Made by a program: the position numbers and the translations under genes
Shown here: positions 33,521 through 42,290 of the stretch, piece after piece
Numbering within the stretch: position 1 is the stretch's first letter
Layout: every line of letters starts with the position of its first letter
DNA from: RPQJ01 sp963706755
Lineage (GTDB): Bacteria; Pseudomonadota; Gammaproteobacteria; Steroidobacterales; Steroidobacteraceae
Assembly: GCA_963706755.1 (NCBI GenBank)
Contig: CAVPNH010000008.1
Location: 124,001 to 188,000, forward strand
Direction of reading: 5' to 3'
DNA: 64,000 nt
The notes under the pieces: model-generated
The model's input: the letters and a program-made list of their open reading frames with translations, nothing else
The model's database searches: none
Told to the model about the DNA's origin: nothing

Positions 33521-35482
33521 ATGGTCAGCAAAGCATCAATCGTCGCGTCCTTGGGCGAACGCAAGCTTGCGCTTCCCCGCATGGTCAACGAGGCATTGGG
33601 CGCCAATGACCGGATCAAGTACCTGTTCACCCTCCTTCAGGCGGCGCGCCGGCAGGCAGACGACCCGATCGCCGCGCCACCCAAGCTGCGCAACGAGCGG
33701 CTGCAGGCGGGCATCGACGACACGACGCTCGACGAGGTGCCCGGGGAGGCCGAGCGTTTCGACCCGGATACATACCGCGTCTCCGGGCTGCCGCGGATCC
33801 TCGACACGATCCGACGCGACCTGGGCGCGATGCTCCAGGCGATCGTGGCCGGGGAGGACGATCTGACGGCGGAGGAGCGTGCGTCGTTCCAGCAGCGCGC
33901 GGCAGCGGTGCTGCCGGAGCTGGCGAAGCCGCAAGGTGAGCTGATCTGCGGCGCCACGATCGACAGGCTGACACGAGCGCAGCGCGACCTGGGCGACAGT
34001 GCGCACCTCCTGCTCATGGACATGCACAAGGCGCTGAATCGCCTGCAGCACGCGCTGGCCGGCGAAACCCTGGACGGCGCTGCGGTCTATGAGCTGGCGC
34101 CACAGGACCGCCTCGTGGTGCAGGCGTTCATGAAGGGGTTGAGGCGCACGGCGCCACTCAAGTTCGACCACCCCGGACTGGGCACGACGGCCACCCGCAG
34201 CGGCACGCGGCTCGTGATCCAGAACGACATTGGCACCACCGACGCCCATGTGCTGGTGGTGCACGTCGAGGGCCTCACGTGCGCGCTCACCTACACCGAC
34301 GTGCACTTGCAGCGATTGCTGTTCTTCCAGAGCCTGTTCGCGCGGTACGCCGTGAACTGGGAGGACACGCGTTCGGTCCGGGACCGAACCACGGACGAGG
34401 GTCTCTACCACCTTGCGCTCGGGCGATACGAAGCCCGCGACGACAGCGACCTGCTGGACTACGTCGCGTGGCTGGGATCGCGGATCGTGTTCCTGATCGA
34501 CTGGAACAAGGCGCGCAAGCGGCTGCGCAGCCTGGTGCGCAAACGGACCGCGCTTCGCCTGTTGCGCTGGGCGGCCGACGAGGAAGTGGGACACATGGCC
34601 TTCCTGCGACTCGGCGGCGACCGCGTGGTCTTCGAAGCACTCGATTTCGCTGCCAGGGGTGAACTGCATCTCGGCCAGTCGCTCGAGGACCTGCTGGGCA
34701 CCGCACGAGCGACGGAGTTCCTGCGGTTCGTGCTGCGCACCGCTTCCGAGGCGGCACGCTCGGGCCGTCCCGAGTCACTGGTGATCGACCAGATCCGCGC
34801 GGAGCTGCTGAGTCACGTGCGCGGGTCAGGCCTTGGCCTGCTCGATCTCGTCGGGGAGCACGCCTCGCTCGTTGTCGAGATCGCCACCGCCGTGCGCGAC
34901 TCGCTGCAGGGACTGCGGGACGGCGGTGGTTCTGCCCAGGCCGAGCAGCTCGCGTCTCGTGCCAAGACATGGGAGAGCGACGCGGATCGGCTGCTGAACC
35001 AGGTGCGCGGCACGGGCGCCGCCTCGGAGGACGCACGCTTCCTGCAGGGCTTCATCGAGCAGGCCGATGACGTCGCCGATGACCTGGAGGACGCCGCCTT
35101 CTTCGTGACCCTGCTCGATCTGAGTGTCGACCTCGCACCCGTCCTCGAGGCGCTGATCGATCTCGGCAACCTGCTTGCGAGCGGGAGCCAGGAACTCGTC
35201 AAGGCGCTTTCGACGATGCGCGCGGGAACGCCTGGCTCCTCGCGTGAGGATACGGTCGAATTTCTCGAAGCGGTTCATGCCATCGCCGAGGTCGAGCACG
35301 AGGCCGACATATCGCGACGACGCGTTGCGGGCATGCTGGCCCGCAGTGCAGTGGAGGCGCGCCAGATCTACGTCGCGAGCGAGTGCGCGGCGCGGCTGGA
35401 GAGGGCCTCCGACGCGCTCCTGCGTGTCGCCTTCCGCCTGCGCGACCATGTGCTGCGTGATGCACCGGCGCGTCCCGGGTGA
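33521..35482 (+). CDS. Large protein with PhoU/DUF47-like C-terminus, unknown N-terminal domain
   Basis: 653 residues from ATG 33521 (MVSKASIVASLGERKLALPR). The first ~420 residues are unrecognised (KFDHPGLGTTATRSGTRLVI, DIGTTDAHVLVVHVEGLTCA) and include TALRLLRWAADEEVGHMAF. From about 440 onward the sequence is helical and PhoU-like: LLDLVGEHASLVVEIATAVR, FIEQADDVADDLEDAAFFVT and EVEHEADISRRRVAGMLARS, with the acidic clusters that bind metal in PhoU/DUF47 proteins. The next gene, an incomplete dikinase, overlaps it by 4 bp. This strongly suggests a joint function in phosphate- or PEP-linked phosphotransfer (inference). Confidence 0.72.
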   Translation: MVSKASIVASLGERKLALPRMVNEALGANDRIKYLFTLLQAARRQADDPIAAPPKLRNERLQAGIDDTTLDEVPGEAERFDPDTYRVSGLPRILDTIRRDLGAMLQAIVAGEDDLTAEERASFQQRAAAVLPELAKPQGELICGATIDRLTRAQRDLGDSAHLLLMDMHKALNRLQHALAGETLDGAAVYELAPQDRLVVQAFMKGLRRTAPLKFDHPGLGTTATRSGTRLVIQNDIGTTDAHVLVVHVEGLTCALTYTDVHLQRLLFFQSLFARYAVNWEDTRSVRDRTTDEGLYHLALGRYEARDDSDLLDYVAWLGSRIVFLIDWNKARKRLRSLVRKRTALRLLRWAADEEVGHMAFLRLGGDRVVFEALDFAARGELHLGQSLEDLLGTARATEFLRFVLRTASEAARSGRPESLVIDQIRAELLSHVRGSGLGLLDLVGEHASLVVEIATAVRDSLQGLRDGGGSAQAEQLASRAKTWESDADRLLNQVRGTGAASEDARFLQGFIEQADDVADDLEDAAFFVTLLDLSVDLAPVLEALIDLGNLLASGSQELVKALSTMRAGTPGSSREDTVEFLEAVHAIAEVEHEADISRRRVAGMLARSAVEARQIYVASECAARLERASDALLRVAFRLRDHVLRDAPARPG

Positions 35483-37110
35483 TGGTGATGGGTCCGGACG
35501 CCCGCCAGGTCTTCCTGATCGGCTGCGGTCCGAATGGATCCGCGCACGGGTCCGCCGACGTGATGGGGTTCAAGGCCTTCAACCTGGCGCGGATGGCCCG
35601 GATCGGCATCGCGGTGCCTGCGGCGTTCGTGCTTGGAACGCGCCATTGCGCCGAGTTCCTCGATGGGGGCGGCAGGCTCTCTGAGGAGACGAGGGCGCAG
35701 ATCCGCTCCTGCACGCGGCGTCTCGAGGAGGGGAGCGGGCTCGGCCTGGGCAGCCCGCGTCGACCGCTGATCCTGTCGGTGCGCTCAGGTGCGCCGGTGT
35801 CAATGCCCGGCATGCTGGAGACCGTGCTCAACGTCGGGCTCTGCGACAGCACGCTGCCCGGGCTGCTGCGACTCACTGGCAACCCGCGTCTCGCGTGGGA
35901 CTCCTATCGCAGGTTCGTGCAGTCGTTCGCGGAGGTGGTCCGGGGTGCCGGACCGGAGGCTTTTGAGGGCGCCACGAGGGAAGAACTGCGGCGCGTCGGG
36001 ATGGAGCGGCTGGACCGCCTGGACTTCCGCAGCCTGCGCTCGCTCACGACGCGCCTGCTCGATGTCTACACCGAGGTCGTTGGCGATCCGTTCCCGCAGT
36101 CGCCCGCGGACCAGCTGGAAGCCGCGGTCCGCGCAGTGTTCGCGTCATGGAACTCGGAGAAGGCTGCGGTGTACCGCCGGGCGAACCGGATATCCGACGA
36201 CCTCGGTACTGCCGTGACGGTTCAGCGGATGGTCTTCGGCAACTCCGGAGGCAATTCGGGCGCCGGCGTCGCCTTCACGCGTGATCCCGCAACCGGGGAG
36301 AACCGCCTGTACCTCGACTTCGCATTCAACGCGCAGGGTGAGGACGTGGTGTCCGGCAGGACGGCGCTCGAGCATGGCCCGGACCTCGCGCGCCGTCTGC
36401 CGAACGTATACGGCGAGCTCGTCGCGCTCAAGGAACAGCTCGAGCGCGAATTCCGTGACGCCCAGGAATTCGAGTTCACGGTCCAGGAGGGAAGGTTGTT
36501 CATGCTGCAGACGCGTGCGGCGAAGCGAACCTCGCTCGCGGCACTGCGCATTGCGGTCGAGCGGCTCGAGACGGGAGATCTGTCGCCGGCCGCGGCCGGG
36601 CGCAGCCTCGAGGGTGTCGACCTCGAGGGCATCGAGATCCTGCACGTTGAGGGCAGCGGTGGCGCTACCCCCCTCGCGAGAGGCACTGCGGCGAGCATCG
36701 GCGTGGCGAGTGGACGCATTGCAATGATTCCTGCACGGGCCGTGGAACTCGCGCGCGATGGAGGCCCCGTCCTGCTGGTCCGCGAGGACATTGCGACATC
36801 GGACATCGCGGCCATCCACGCTTCGTCGGGCATCCTCACGGCGCGCGGCGGACGGACCTCGCATGCGGCGGTCGTCGCGCGGCAGCTTGGCAAGGCCTGC
36901 ATCGTCGGCTGTGCCGACCTGCGGATCGATCCCGGCGAGCGCAGCTGCTCGATCGGAGGCCGCAAGCTGCATGAGGGCGACTTCCTGTGCCTCGACGCGA
37001 ACACGGGCGCGGTCTTCGCGGGTGAGCCGCGCATCACGCGGGAGCGCCCGGTGGACCTTCTGGATCGGCTCCGGCGCTACGTGCCGCGCCTGACGGCGCT
37101 CGCCGGCTGA
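35479..37110 (+). CDS. PPDK-like orphan dikinase: ATP-grasp and phosphohistidine domains only
   Basis: 543 residues starting at GTG 35479 (or ATG 35482) over the previous stop. It carries the PPDK N-terminal ATP-binding domain (KAFNLARMARIGIAVPAAFV, LSVRSGAPVSMPGMLETVLN, GVAFTRDPATGENRLYLDFA) and the swivelling domain with the catalytic His near 462 (GILTARGGRTSHAAVVARQL). It then stops after VFAGEPRITRERP: the C-terminal PEP/pyruvate barrel of full PPDK (compare ppdK at 3369-6191) is absent. The phosphoryl group from ATP could therefore reach another acceptor, as in rifampicin phosphotransferase-like dikinases. The coupled PhoU-like partner may supply or hold that acceptor (inference). Confidence 0.88.
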   Translation: MMVMGPDARQVFLIGCGPNGSAHGSADVMGFKAFNLARMARIGIAVPAAFVLGTRHCAEFLDGGGRLSEETRAQIRSCTRRLEEGSGLGLGSPRRPLILSVRSGAPVSMPGMLETVLNVGLCDSTLPGLLRLTGNPRLAWDSYRRFVQSFAEVVRGAGPEAFEGATREELRRVGMERLDRLDFRSLRSLTTRLLDVYTEVVGDPFPQSPADQLEAAVRAVFASWNSEKAAVYRRANRISDDLGTAVTVQRMVFGNSGGNSGAGVAFTRDPATGENRLYLDFAFNAQGEDVVSGRTALEHGPDLARRLPNVYGELVALKEQLEREFRDAQEFEFTVQEGRLFMLQTRAAKRTSLAALRIAVERLETGDLSPAAAGRSLEGVDLEGIEILHVEGSGGATPLARGTAASIGVASGRIAMIPARAVELARDGGPVLLVREDIATSDIAAIHASSGILTARGGRTSHAAVVARQLGKACIVGCADLRIDPGERSCSIGGRKLHEGDFLCLDANTGAVFAGEPRITRERPVDLLDRLRRYVPRLTALAG

Positions 37111-37149
37111 GCAGGCCAGGACCTGCCGTCGGCCCGTTGATTCGCCGAT

Positions 37150-37686
37150 TCACCTTCCAGTCTTTGCGTACGTGCCCACAAGTTCGGCCTGCGCGAGTAC
37201 GTGACCCTTCATCGCCGCCTCGACTTGTGCCTTGGTCGGGTGCTTGAGCCCGCCGAGTACGGTGTCGAGCGCGTAGAGCTTGTGGAAGTAGCGATGCCGG
37301 CCGATGGGTGGGCAGGGACCGCCGTACCGCGTGCGTTTCCAGTCGTTGAGGCCCTCGACAGTTCCCGCCGGGAGCGCCATCGAAGAGACTTTTTCGGGCA
37401 GGCCGTCCGAATCCACGGGCAGGTTCGCGAGCACCCAGTGGACCCATGTCATTTTCGGCGCGCGTGGATCCGGCGCATCCGGGTCGTCGACGATCAGTAC
37501 CAGCGACTTCGCGCCAGCCGGCACGCCTCGCCACTGCAGCGGCGGCGAGACATCGTCGCCCTCGCAGGTGTAGCGCGCGGGAATCGCGGCGCCAGGGTCG
37601 AATGCGGTCGAAGAGATTTCCATGGCCATGGCTGAGCCTCCTGCCAGTAGCGCGATCAGCAAGTGGAGTGTGCTCCGTCCGCGCAT
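37150..37686 (-). CDS. YbhB/YbcL-family (PEBP-like) exported protein
   Basis: 178 residues with a signal peptide (TLHLLIALLAGGSAMA). The PEBP fold is shown by DDPDAPDPRAPKMTWVHWVL, ANLPVDSDGL, YGGPCPPIGRHRYFHKLYAL and the ending AQAELVGTYAKTGR. Family members share the anion-binding DPD and GP..H motifs; no enzymatic role is established. It starts 3 bp after the HlyD adaptor stop, so it is the last gene of the ABC export operon. Confidence 0.9.
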   Translation of the reverse strand: MRGRSTLHLLIALLAGGSAMAMEISSTAFDPGAAIPARYTCEGDDVSPPLQWRGVPAGAKSLVLIVDDPDAPDPRAPKMTWVHWVLANLPVDSDGLPEKVSSMALPAGTVEGLNDWKRTRYGGPCPPIGRHRYFHKLYALDTVLGGLKHPTKAQVEAAMKGHVLAQAELVGTYAKTGR

Positions 37687-37689
37687 CGG

Positions 37690-38895
37690 TCAGCCGCGCT
37701 CCTGCAGGCGCACGCCCGGCGACACGCGATCGCCAGGATGCAGCACCACTCGCTCGCCCGCCTCGAGCCCGGAGACGACTTCGGCCTCGAGGCCGTTCTC
37801 GTGCCCGATCTCGACCGGGCGCAGCACCGCACGTTGATTCTGTGCGACGAATACGGCCCATTGCTGGCCCTGCCGGAACAGTGCCGAGAGCGGTACCTTG
37901 AGCACGTCGCGCGACTCCCACAGTACGATTCGCGGCTCAACCCGATAGCCATGGCCGAGCCGCTGCCACTGCCGGCGAGGTTCCTTGATGTCGATTACCA
38001 CGTTCACGCGCTGTTCATCGATGCCGAGCGCAGACACCTTCGTGAATCCGAAAGGCTCGACGCGACGGACGACGCCTTCGAGCGGTCGCGCGCCGCCCCA
38101 CGCCTCTATGACTGCGCGCTGGCCGGGCTGTACCCGTACGGCGTCTGCCGAGAGGACGTCCACCACGATCTCCAGCTTGCCCGGGTCGCCGATCTCGACG
38201 AGCGGCGCGCCGGACTGTACGACACGTTCGCTCTCGGTCAGGACTTGCAGTACCTCGCCGCTCACGGGCGAGTAGACCGAAACGCAATCGCAATCGGAAG
38301 TGCCTCTCCGTGATGCCGGTGTCATCAGCCGCGCGCGGGCGACCTGGTACTCGGATTGCCGGACCTTGAGTCCGGCACGAGCTTCGGCGAGGGCCGCGTC
38401 AGTCGTCTTCGCCCGCCGCTCCGCGGAGTCGAGATCATTCTCTGAGACCGTATGACTCCGCGCCAGCGCGCGAATGCGCTGGAGTTCCGACTGGGCAAAT
38501 TCCAACTCGGCCTGTGCGCGTCGGACCTGTGCTTCGGCATGGGTCCGTGCGGCGGCCGCGGCATCGAGACCAGCGCGAGCCTCCGCTGCACTGCGCACGT
38601 CCAGGAACGTCGGGTCGCTGGACTCGATCTGTGCGACCACCGTCTGGTCTGCGACCACCGAGTCGCCTGCTTCGAGGTCGATGCGGCGCAGATGGCCTGA
38701 GACGGGCGCCGACACGACGTACATGTCGCGGACCCGCGTCTCCCCCTCGTCGGAGATGCTGACCGCCAGCGGACCGCGTGCCACCTCGCTGAAATCGACC
38801 GCTACGGCAGCGGGCCAGAAAACCCACAGGAGCGCCACGGCCAGGGCGACCGCGAGCGGTGCCCAGAACAGGAGACGTTTCGCAGCAGCGGTCAT
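37690..38895 (-). CDS. HlyD/MacA-type periplasmic adaptor of ABC exporter
   Basis: 401 residues. An N-terminal membrane anchor (FWAPLAVALAVALLWVFWPA) is followed by the biotinyl-lipoyl halves (VVSAPVSGHLRRIDLEAGDS and CVSVYSPVSGEVLQVLTESE) that flank a helical hairpin (about residues 95-175, rich in Ala, Glu and Arg). Beta-barrel and membrane-proximal domains come after. It links an inner-membrane transporter to an outer-membrane channel. Genes run ATPase (41976) - permease - adaptor - YbhB, with gaps of 4 bp or less or overlaps. The substrate is unknown. Confidence 0.88.
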   Translation of the reverse strand: MTAAAKRLLFWAPLAVALAVALLWVFWPAAVAVDFSEVARGPLAVSISDEGETRVRDMYVVSAPVSGHLRRIDLEAGDSVVADQTVVAQIESSDPTFLDVRSAAEARAGLDAAAAARTHAEAQVRRAQAELEFAQSELQRIRALARSHTVSENDLDSAERRAKTTDAALAEARAGLKVRQSEYQVARARLMTPASRRGTSDCDCVSVYSPVSGEVLQVLTESERVVQSGAPLVEIGDPGKLEIVVDVLSADAVRVQPGQRAVIEAWGGARPLEGVVRRVEPFGFTKVSALGIDEQRVNVVIDIKEPRRQWQRLGHGYRVEPRIVLWESRDVLKVPLSALFRQGQQWAVFVAQNQRAVLRPVEIGHENGLEAEVVSGLEAGERVVLHPGDRVSPGVRLQERG

Positions 38896-38899
38896 CGCT

Positions 38900-41269
38900 T
38901 CACTCCCGGGTCTTCAGCACTGCAATCAGGTCCAGGCGATCCACCCGCCGTCGCACCAGCAGGGCCGAAACGGCGGTTGCCGCAACGCCAATCACGATGG
39001 CCCAGCCGTAGGTCGAGGCCAGGATCACCAGCGGCACGCGGTACAGTTCCGTCTCGAATGCGCTGACGATGAGCCGCGCGAGAGCGTAGCCGAATGCGCA
39101 TCCGAGCGGCAGGGCGACGAAGGTAAGGAGGGCGACTTCGCCCAGCAGGATGTAGGAAATCTCGGCGCGCGTGAAGCCAAGCACCCGCAGCGTCGCGAGT
39201 TCGCGGCCGCGCTCGGACAGCGAGATCCGGGCCGCGTTATACGTGACACCGAACGCGAGCGCGCAGGAGAACACGATGAAGAACGAGACGAAGATCGTGA
39301 TGGTGCGCGCCATCGTCTCGTGGAAGGTCTGGACGGCCGCTTCCTTGACGGTCACCGAGGCCACGCGGGGCAGGGTCTTCAGCGCCCGGAACAGTGCCCC
39401 GCGATCGTTCTGGTCGATCCTGAGATGCACGGCGGACACACTCGGCCGCTCGCGCATCAGTCGATTGAGCGCGCTGATTTCCATGTAGGCCGGCGAGCCG
39501 ATGTAGGTCTCGAAGGTCGCGGAGACCGGGACCTCGAACACGGGGCGGCGGCCTTCGAGGACTTCCACGGTGATCCGGTCGCCGACCCGCACGTCCAGCA
39601 TCTTGGCCAGCATGGTCGAGATCACGAGCCCCTCCGGTGGCAGGGAGAGGGCGTGGCCCTTCGCGTCGTAGACACGATACAGCGACTGGTTCGCAGGCAG
39701 TCCCTGCACGGCCTCGCGCTCTTCGCGCCAGCCGAAGCGCATCTTGGCTGCCACGACACGCATCGGCTCCGTCGTGAGCACGCCCGGGAGGCGAGCGAGA
39801 TTGCGCGTCACCTCGCTCGAGCGCGGCTCGCCGAATCCGACGGTCAGGTCCTGTCCCTGTGCCTCGCGGAAATAGACGTCCGCCATGTGATTTATGGCAT
39901 CCAGCCACTGCATGGAGGTCACGAGGACCGCCACTGCCATCGCGATGCCCGCGGCCGTGAGGAACGAGCGTCCCGGCCAGCGGGCGATCTGCCGCAGCAG
40001 GATGCGCGTCGGCTGGTCCAACCGTTGCACGAGGCCGAACTGGCTCAGGCGTGTTCGCCGGAAGAGCGGCGGCGAGGGCGGGCGCATCGCCTCTGCAGGC
40101 GGCAGGGCAGCCGCCCGCCGCACCGCGCCCAACGCGCCGATCAGGGCCGAGCCGAGGCTGATGACGGCAGCGATGACGAAAGGCCGCGCGCTCGGCCGGA
40201 ACAGGAGGAACGGAAAGCGATAGAACTCAGCGTACATGCGAGTGTTGTAGAGCCCAAGCCAGTAGCCCACGATCCAGCCGAGGATCACTCCGACCGTGCC
40301 GATGCCAAGCACAAACTGGACGTAATGCAGTGCGATGTCCCGGTTGCGGTAGCCGAAGGCCTTGAGGAGACCGATCTCACTGCGCTCCACCGCGATCAGC
40401 CGGGCAAGCACCATGTGGGTAAGGAATGCCGAGACGGCCAGGAAGATCGCAGGCAGGATATTGGAGAGCGTCCTGAGCTGAATGATCTCGTTCATCAGGA
40501 ACCAGTTCGAGATCTGGTCTGCGCGTGCGTAGGCGCCGACTCCCCCATAGCCTTCCAGCACTTGGTCGACGCGCTCGACCACCGCCGCCGGATCAGTCCC
40601 TCTCAGCAGGGCAAGGCTCACGTCGTTGAATGCGCCGTCGAGGTTGAAGGCCGCCTGCAGCGCCTCGTGCCCCAGCCACAACACTCCGAAGCGCTTGTCG
40701 TCGGGCATGAGCGCGCCGGGGCCGATCGCGTACACGTACTCGGGCGAGAGGGCGATCCCCACGACCGTCAGCACGCGCCAGCGGCCGTTGATGATTGCGC
40801 GCAGGCCTTCGCCCACGTCGAGCCCGTGCGCCTGCGCAAACGGCTCCGAAAGCACCGCCTCGTCCGGCGCACCGAGGCGCGGGAAGCGGCCTTGACGCAG
40901 TGCGAGGCGGTTCAGCCGGGACTCGTTCCGCTCGGGGACCGAGACGAGCTGGCCGATCACGGGTTCCTCGAAGCCGTCGATGTCGAGCACGGCGGTGTGC
41001 ACGATTCGGGTCTCGACGGCCTGTACGCCCGGGATCTCACGCAGCCGGTCGCGCAGGTGCTCTGGCGCCCGCTCGACCTGCGCGAATACGTGCGCAAAGC
41101 TGTAGCGTTCGTAATACGCGACCGCGGTCTCCTGCAGCGACTCGACCGTGGTGAGGGCCATCACGAGCACGCCGACGCCGGAGGCCATGACAAGCGCGAT
41201 GGCCAGTACCTGGCCTCGCATCCGCCACAGGTCACGGAGCAGCTTTCGGCGCAGCGGCGACATCACCAT
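38900..41269 (-). CDS. ABC transporter permease with two FtsX domains
   Basis: 789 residues. It has an N-terminal helix (GQVLAIALVMASGVGVLVMA), a periplasmic domain, three helices of the first FtsX unit (NILPAIFLAVSAFLTHMVLA, VLGIGTVGVILGWIVGYWLG), a second helix-periplasmic segment from about 430 (SFLTAAGIAMAVAVLVTSMQ) and a second FtsX unit at the C-terminus (FVSFFIVFSCALAFGVTYNA, ARISLSERGRELATLRVLGF). The family includes MacB- and LolC/E-like mechanotransmission exporters rather than classic import permeases. It partners with the ATPase at 41263 and the adaptor at 37690. Confidence 0.9.
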   Translation of the reverse strand: MVMSPLRRKLLRDLWRMRGQVLAIALVMASGVGVLVMALTTVESLQETAVAYYERYSFAHVFAQVERAPEHLRDRLREIPGVQAVETRIVHTAVLDIDGFEEPVIGQLVSVPERNESRLNRLALRQGRFPRLGAPDEAVLSEPFAQAHGLDVGEGLRAIINGRWRVLTVVGIALSPEYVYAIGPGALMPDDKRFGVLWLGHEALQAAFNLDGAFNDVSLALLRGTDPAAVVERVDQVLEGYGGVGAYARADQISNWFLMNEIIQLRTLSNILPAIFLAVSAFLTHMVLARLIAVERSEIGLLKAFGYRNRDIALHYVQFVLGIGTVGVILGWIVGYWLGLYNTRMYAEFYRFPFLLFRPSARPFVIAAVISLGSALIGALGAVRRAAALPPAEAMRPPSPPLFRRTRLSQFGLVQRLDQPTRILLRQIARWPGRSFLTAAGIAMAVAVLVTSMQWLDAINHMADVYFREAQGQDLTVGFGEPRSSEVTRNLARLPGVLTTEPMRVVAAKMRFGWREEREAVQGLPANQSLYRVYDAKGHALSLPPEGLVISTMLAKMLDVRVGDRITVEVLEGRRPVFEVPVSATFETYIGSPAYMEISALNRLMRERPSVSAVHLRIDQNDRGALFRALKTLPRVASVTVKEAAVQTFHETMARTITIFVSFFIVFSCALAFGVTYNAARISLSERGRELATLRVLGFTRAEISYILLGEVALLTFVALPLGCAFGYALARLIVSAFETELYRVPLVILASTYGWAIVIGVAATAVSALLVRRRVDRLDLIAVLKTRE

Positions 41270-41976
41270 GAAAGTTCCCGCGCCGGGCGTCGTCGCTCGT
41301 TGCGCCGTTCGTGGTGAATCGTGCCGTCGCCCATCACGAGTACGCGATCGGCCATGTCGGCAATGACAGCGTTGTGAGTGATGAGTACCGTCGACGTGCC
41401 GAGTTCATCATGGATGCGCTCGATGGCTTCGAGCACCAGCACGCCGGTCTGGCTGTCGAGCGCGCCCGTGGGTTCGTCGCAGAGCAGGATGTCGGGGCGC
41501 TTGGCGATTGCGCGCGCGATGGCGACGCGCTGTTGCTCGCCGCCGGACAGCTGGGCGGGGAAGTGGTGGAGCCGCTCGCCCAGGCCGACGAGCCGGAGCG
41601 CCTCCTCGGGCGGCATCGGATTGCGGGCGATCTCCGTAACCAGCGCCACGTTCTCGACCGCGGTCAGGCTGGGTATGAGGTTGTAGAACTGGAATACGAA
41701 GCCGACGTGCTCGCGCCGGTACTGCGTGAGACCTTCCTCATCCAGGCTGGACAACTCGTGGTCGAGGAACCACGCCTCGCCGCCGGTCGCCGTGTCGAGG
41801 CCGCCGAGGATGTTGAGCAACGTGGACTTGCCGCTGCCGGATGGCCCGAGCAGCACTACGAGCTCGCCGGTCTGGAGCTCGAGGTTGAGCCCGCGCAGGG
41901 CGTGCACCTCCAGTTCGCCGGTGCGATAGACCTTGGTCAGCCCGCGGGCGCGGAGAGTGGGGGTGGGCACGGTCAC
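41263..41976 (-). CDS. ABC transporter ATP-binding protein (LolD/MacB-type)
   Basis: About 237 residues from GTG 41976 (VTVPTPTLRARGLTKVYRTG); an earlier open stretch upstream lacks protein character. Walker A is VVLLGPSGSGKSTLLNILGG, the signature LSGGEQQRVAIARAIAKRPD, Walker B ILLCDEPTGALDSQ and the switch His in TVLITHNAVIAD. These place it in the LolD/MacB/FtsE-like subgroup (VGFVFQFYNLIPSLTAVENV). It overlaps the permease start by 7 bp, first gene of the export operon. Confidence 0.92.
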   Translation of the reverse strand: MTVPTPTLRARGLTKVYRTGELEVHALRGLNLELQTGELVVLLGPSGSGKSTLLNILGGLDTATGGEAWFLDHELSSLDEEGLTQYRREHVGFVFQFYNLIPSLTAVENVALVTEIARNPMPPEEALRLVGLGERLHHFPAQLSGGEQQRVAIARAIAKRPDILLCDEPTGALDSQTGVLVLEAIERIHDELGTSTVLITHNAVIADMADRVLVMGDGTIHHERRNERRRPARELSW

Positions 41977-42290
41977 GGCGCCATCATGTCCCCGCCCAGG
42001 GTCGCCCTCCAGTCGCAGTGCTACGGATGCCGCGAATGGCAAACCTGCGGCCAGCTTCACCGCGCCAACAGCGGCATACTCTGCGGGAGTTCTGCGGGAA
42101 TCGGTCCTGCACGGTGCTGCATCGTGGGGCATTCGGTGCAACGTGCGCCCCAGCCAACCTGTTGATGCAGATAATGTTTCACCCATCGGCCCGGAATTGA
42201 AAATCCGCGTATCGATGGTTGATGGACTCGAGCCATCGGGCGTCGCCGGCGCCGTAGAGCGGCCGACCCTCGGACCTCCGGTCGGGCTGG
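41977..42290. other. Gap between RND and ABC operons with a short tRNA-like scrap
   Basis: A 314-bp gap with no gene. TTGAAAATCCGCGTATCGAT at 42197-42216 repeats the anticodon-arm-like core of the dispersed repeat at 13271. The rest carries no identifiable feature. It may hold the promoter of the ABC operon on the minus strand, but no clear -35/-10 pair is seen. Confidence 0.45.

Noticed and set aside
38474..41317. A 947-codon open frame on the plus strand
   Set aside because: It lies exactly opposite the FtsX permease and HlyD genes; its translation is Arg/His/Asp-rich with no motif. It is a GC-driven antisense shadow.
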